5,163 nt of DNA from Planctomycetota bacterium (GTDB taxonomy: Bacteria; Planctomycetota; Phycisphaerae; FEN-1346): contig JAPLMO010000050.1 of assembly GCA_026386995.1 (NCBI GenBank), forward strand, positions 1 through 5,163, given 5' to 3'. How positions within the stretch are numbered: the stretch's first letter is position 1; every line of letters begins with the position of its first letter. Position numbers and translations under genes: made by a program. This document shows, piece by piece, positions 4,788-5,163 of this stretch. The notes under the pieces are model-generated. The model saw only the letters and a list, made by a program, of their open reading frames with translations. It did not search any database and was not told the origin of the DNA.

Positions 4788-5090
4788 CTATGCCTTCGCG
4801 CCGCGATCTTCTTGCGCGTTGGCGTCGCCACGCCTCTTCGGCGGCGGCACGGGGTCGTAGCCGCTCCGCCCAAGGGGGTTACAGCGCAGGATCCGCCACG
4901 CCGCCAGCACCGATCCGCGCAGGACCCCGTGCACCCGCAACGCCTCCGCGGCGTACTGGCTGCACGACGGCGCAAACCGGCAGCGATTGCCCAGAAGCGG
5001 GCTGACGAACTTCTGGTAGAGGCGAATCGGAAGGATCAGCACTTCGGCCACCCATCGCCCCACAGCGCGAATTGCATCGCCCACGATCAC
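4788..5090 (-). CDS. yidD: membrane protein insertion efficiency factor YidD
   Basis: The family signature is complete: [16 protein letters not shown], then [21 protein letters not shown], then [18 protein letters not shown]. YidD is a small, inner-membrane-associated protein with an amphipathic N-terminal helix and conserved cysteines. It assists the YidC/Sec pathway in inserting and folding membrane proteins. The length from the chosen GTG at 5090 is 100 aa, normal for the family. AGGTG (5100-5096) lies 5 nt upstream of that start; GTG 5084 is an alternative. A longer reading from GTG 5141 would begin inside the inverted repeat at 5132-5159 and add a glycine/arginine-rich extension not expected in YidD, so I disfavour it. 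In many bacteria yidD sits between rnpA and yidC. Here no yidC follows on the minus strand; the downstream neighbours are repeats and a convergent gene. rnpA or rpmH could lie beyond the right edge. Confidence 0.93.
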   Translation of the reverse strand: MIVGDAIRAVGRWVAEVLILPIRLYQKFVSPLLGNRCRFAPSCSQYAAEALRVHGVLRGSVLAAWRILRCNPLGRSGYDPVPPPKRRGDANAQEDRGAKA

Positions 5091-5126
5091 CCTGGCACCT
5101 GCGGCCCTTCCCAATCGCCCCCGCCC

Positions 5127-5163
5127 GGGTGGCATGGTCACGCTGTTGCGTGACCATGCTCTC
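5127..5163. repeat. inverted repeat, family copy 2 (cut by the window end)
   Basis: A perfect 12-bp stem is formed by GCATGGTCACGC (5132-5143) and GCGTGACCATGC (5148-5159) with a TGTT loop. The left arm GGGTGGCATGGTCACG (5127-5142) matches the copy at 2991 region (2987-3002) at 14 of 16 bases. The two differences are compensated in the right arm, so both copies keep full pairing. It lies immediately upstream of yidD, between that gene and whatever precedes it, and could form in the yidD 5' leader. Confidence 0.7.

Noticed and set aside
5085..5141. N-terminal extension of YidD to GTG 5141
   Set aside because: The start would lie inside the inverted repeat and the extra residues do not resemble YidD; GTG 5090 has an AGGTG 5 nt upstream.
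4575..5153. Plus-strand 192-codon open frame
   Set aside because: It runs through the inverted repeat and antisense to yidD, and its translation shows no domain.

Overview
The window looks like chromosomal DNA from a high-GC, low-gene-density bacterium, most likely a member of the Planctomycetota. The reasons are two PEP-CTERM proteins, an HNH endonuclease of a type common in that phylum, long gene-poor spacers rich in hairpins, and repeat types often seen in such genomes. The phylum call is an inference; a related PVC-group lineage is possible.

Layout: (1) Bases 1-95 are the tail of a PEP-CTERM protein gene. (2) Bases 96-474 are a spacer with a hairpin and, at the end, a promoter for the next gene. 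(3) Bases 475-1128 encode an HNH endonuclease. (4) Bases 1129-1765 are a gene-free stretch with a strong GC-rich hairpin, a good sigma-70-like promoter and a structured leader. (5) Bases 1766-2878 encode a secreted PEP-CTERM protein of unknown function, followed by a terminator-like hairpin. (6) Bases 2879-3252 hold a long inverted repeat and then a promoter whose predicted start base coincides with the 5' end of an extensively paired, three-way-junction-like RNA (3121-3244). (7) Bases 3253-4508 are a probable two-gene operon: a short basic ORF whose stop overlaps, as ATGA, the start of a membrane protein with four TPR-like units spaced exactly 55 residues apart. (8) Bases 4509-4787, between convergent genes, are almost wholly repeats: heptamer tandem repeats and a 119-bp nested inverted repeat with REP-like GTAG hairpins. 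(9) Bases 4788-5090 (minus strand) encode YidD. (10) The right edge, 5127-5163, is a second copy of the inverted repeat at 2984-3031, with compensatory base changes in its stem.

The genes do not form one obvious pathway. Two concern the envelope: PEP-CTERM proteins are exported and sorted, and YidD helps membrane-protein insertion. The TPR protein is membrane-anchored with its repeat domain predicted in the cytoplasm. The most interesting candidate for something undescribed is the structured RNA leader in front of the small-ORF/TPR-membrane-protein operon. I could not match it to a riboswitch or small-RNA family that I know.
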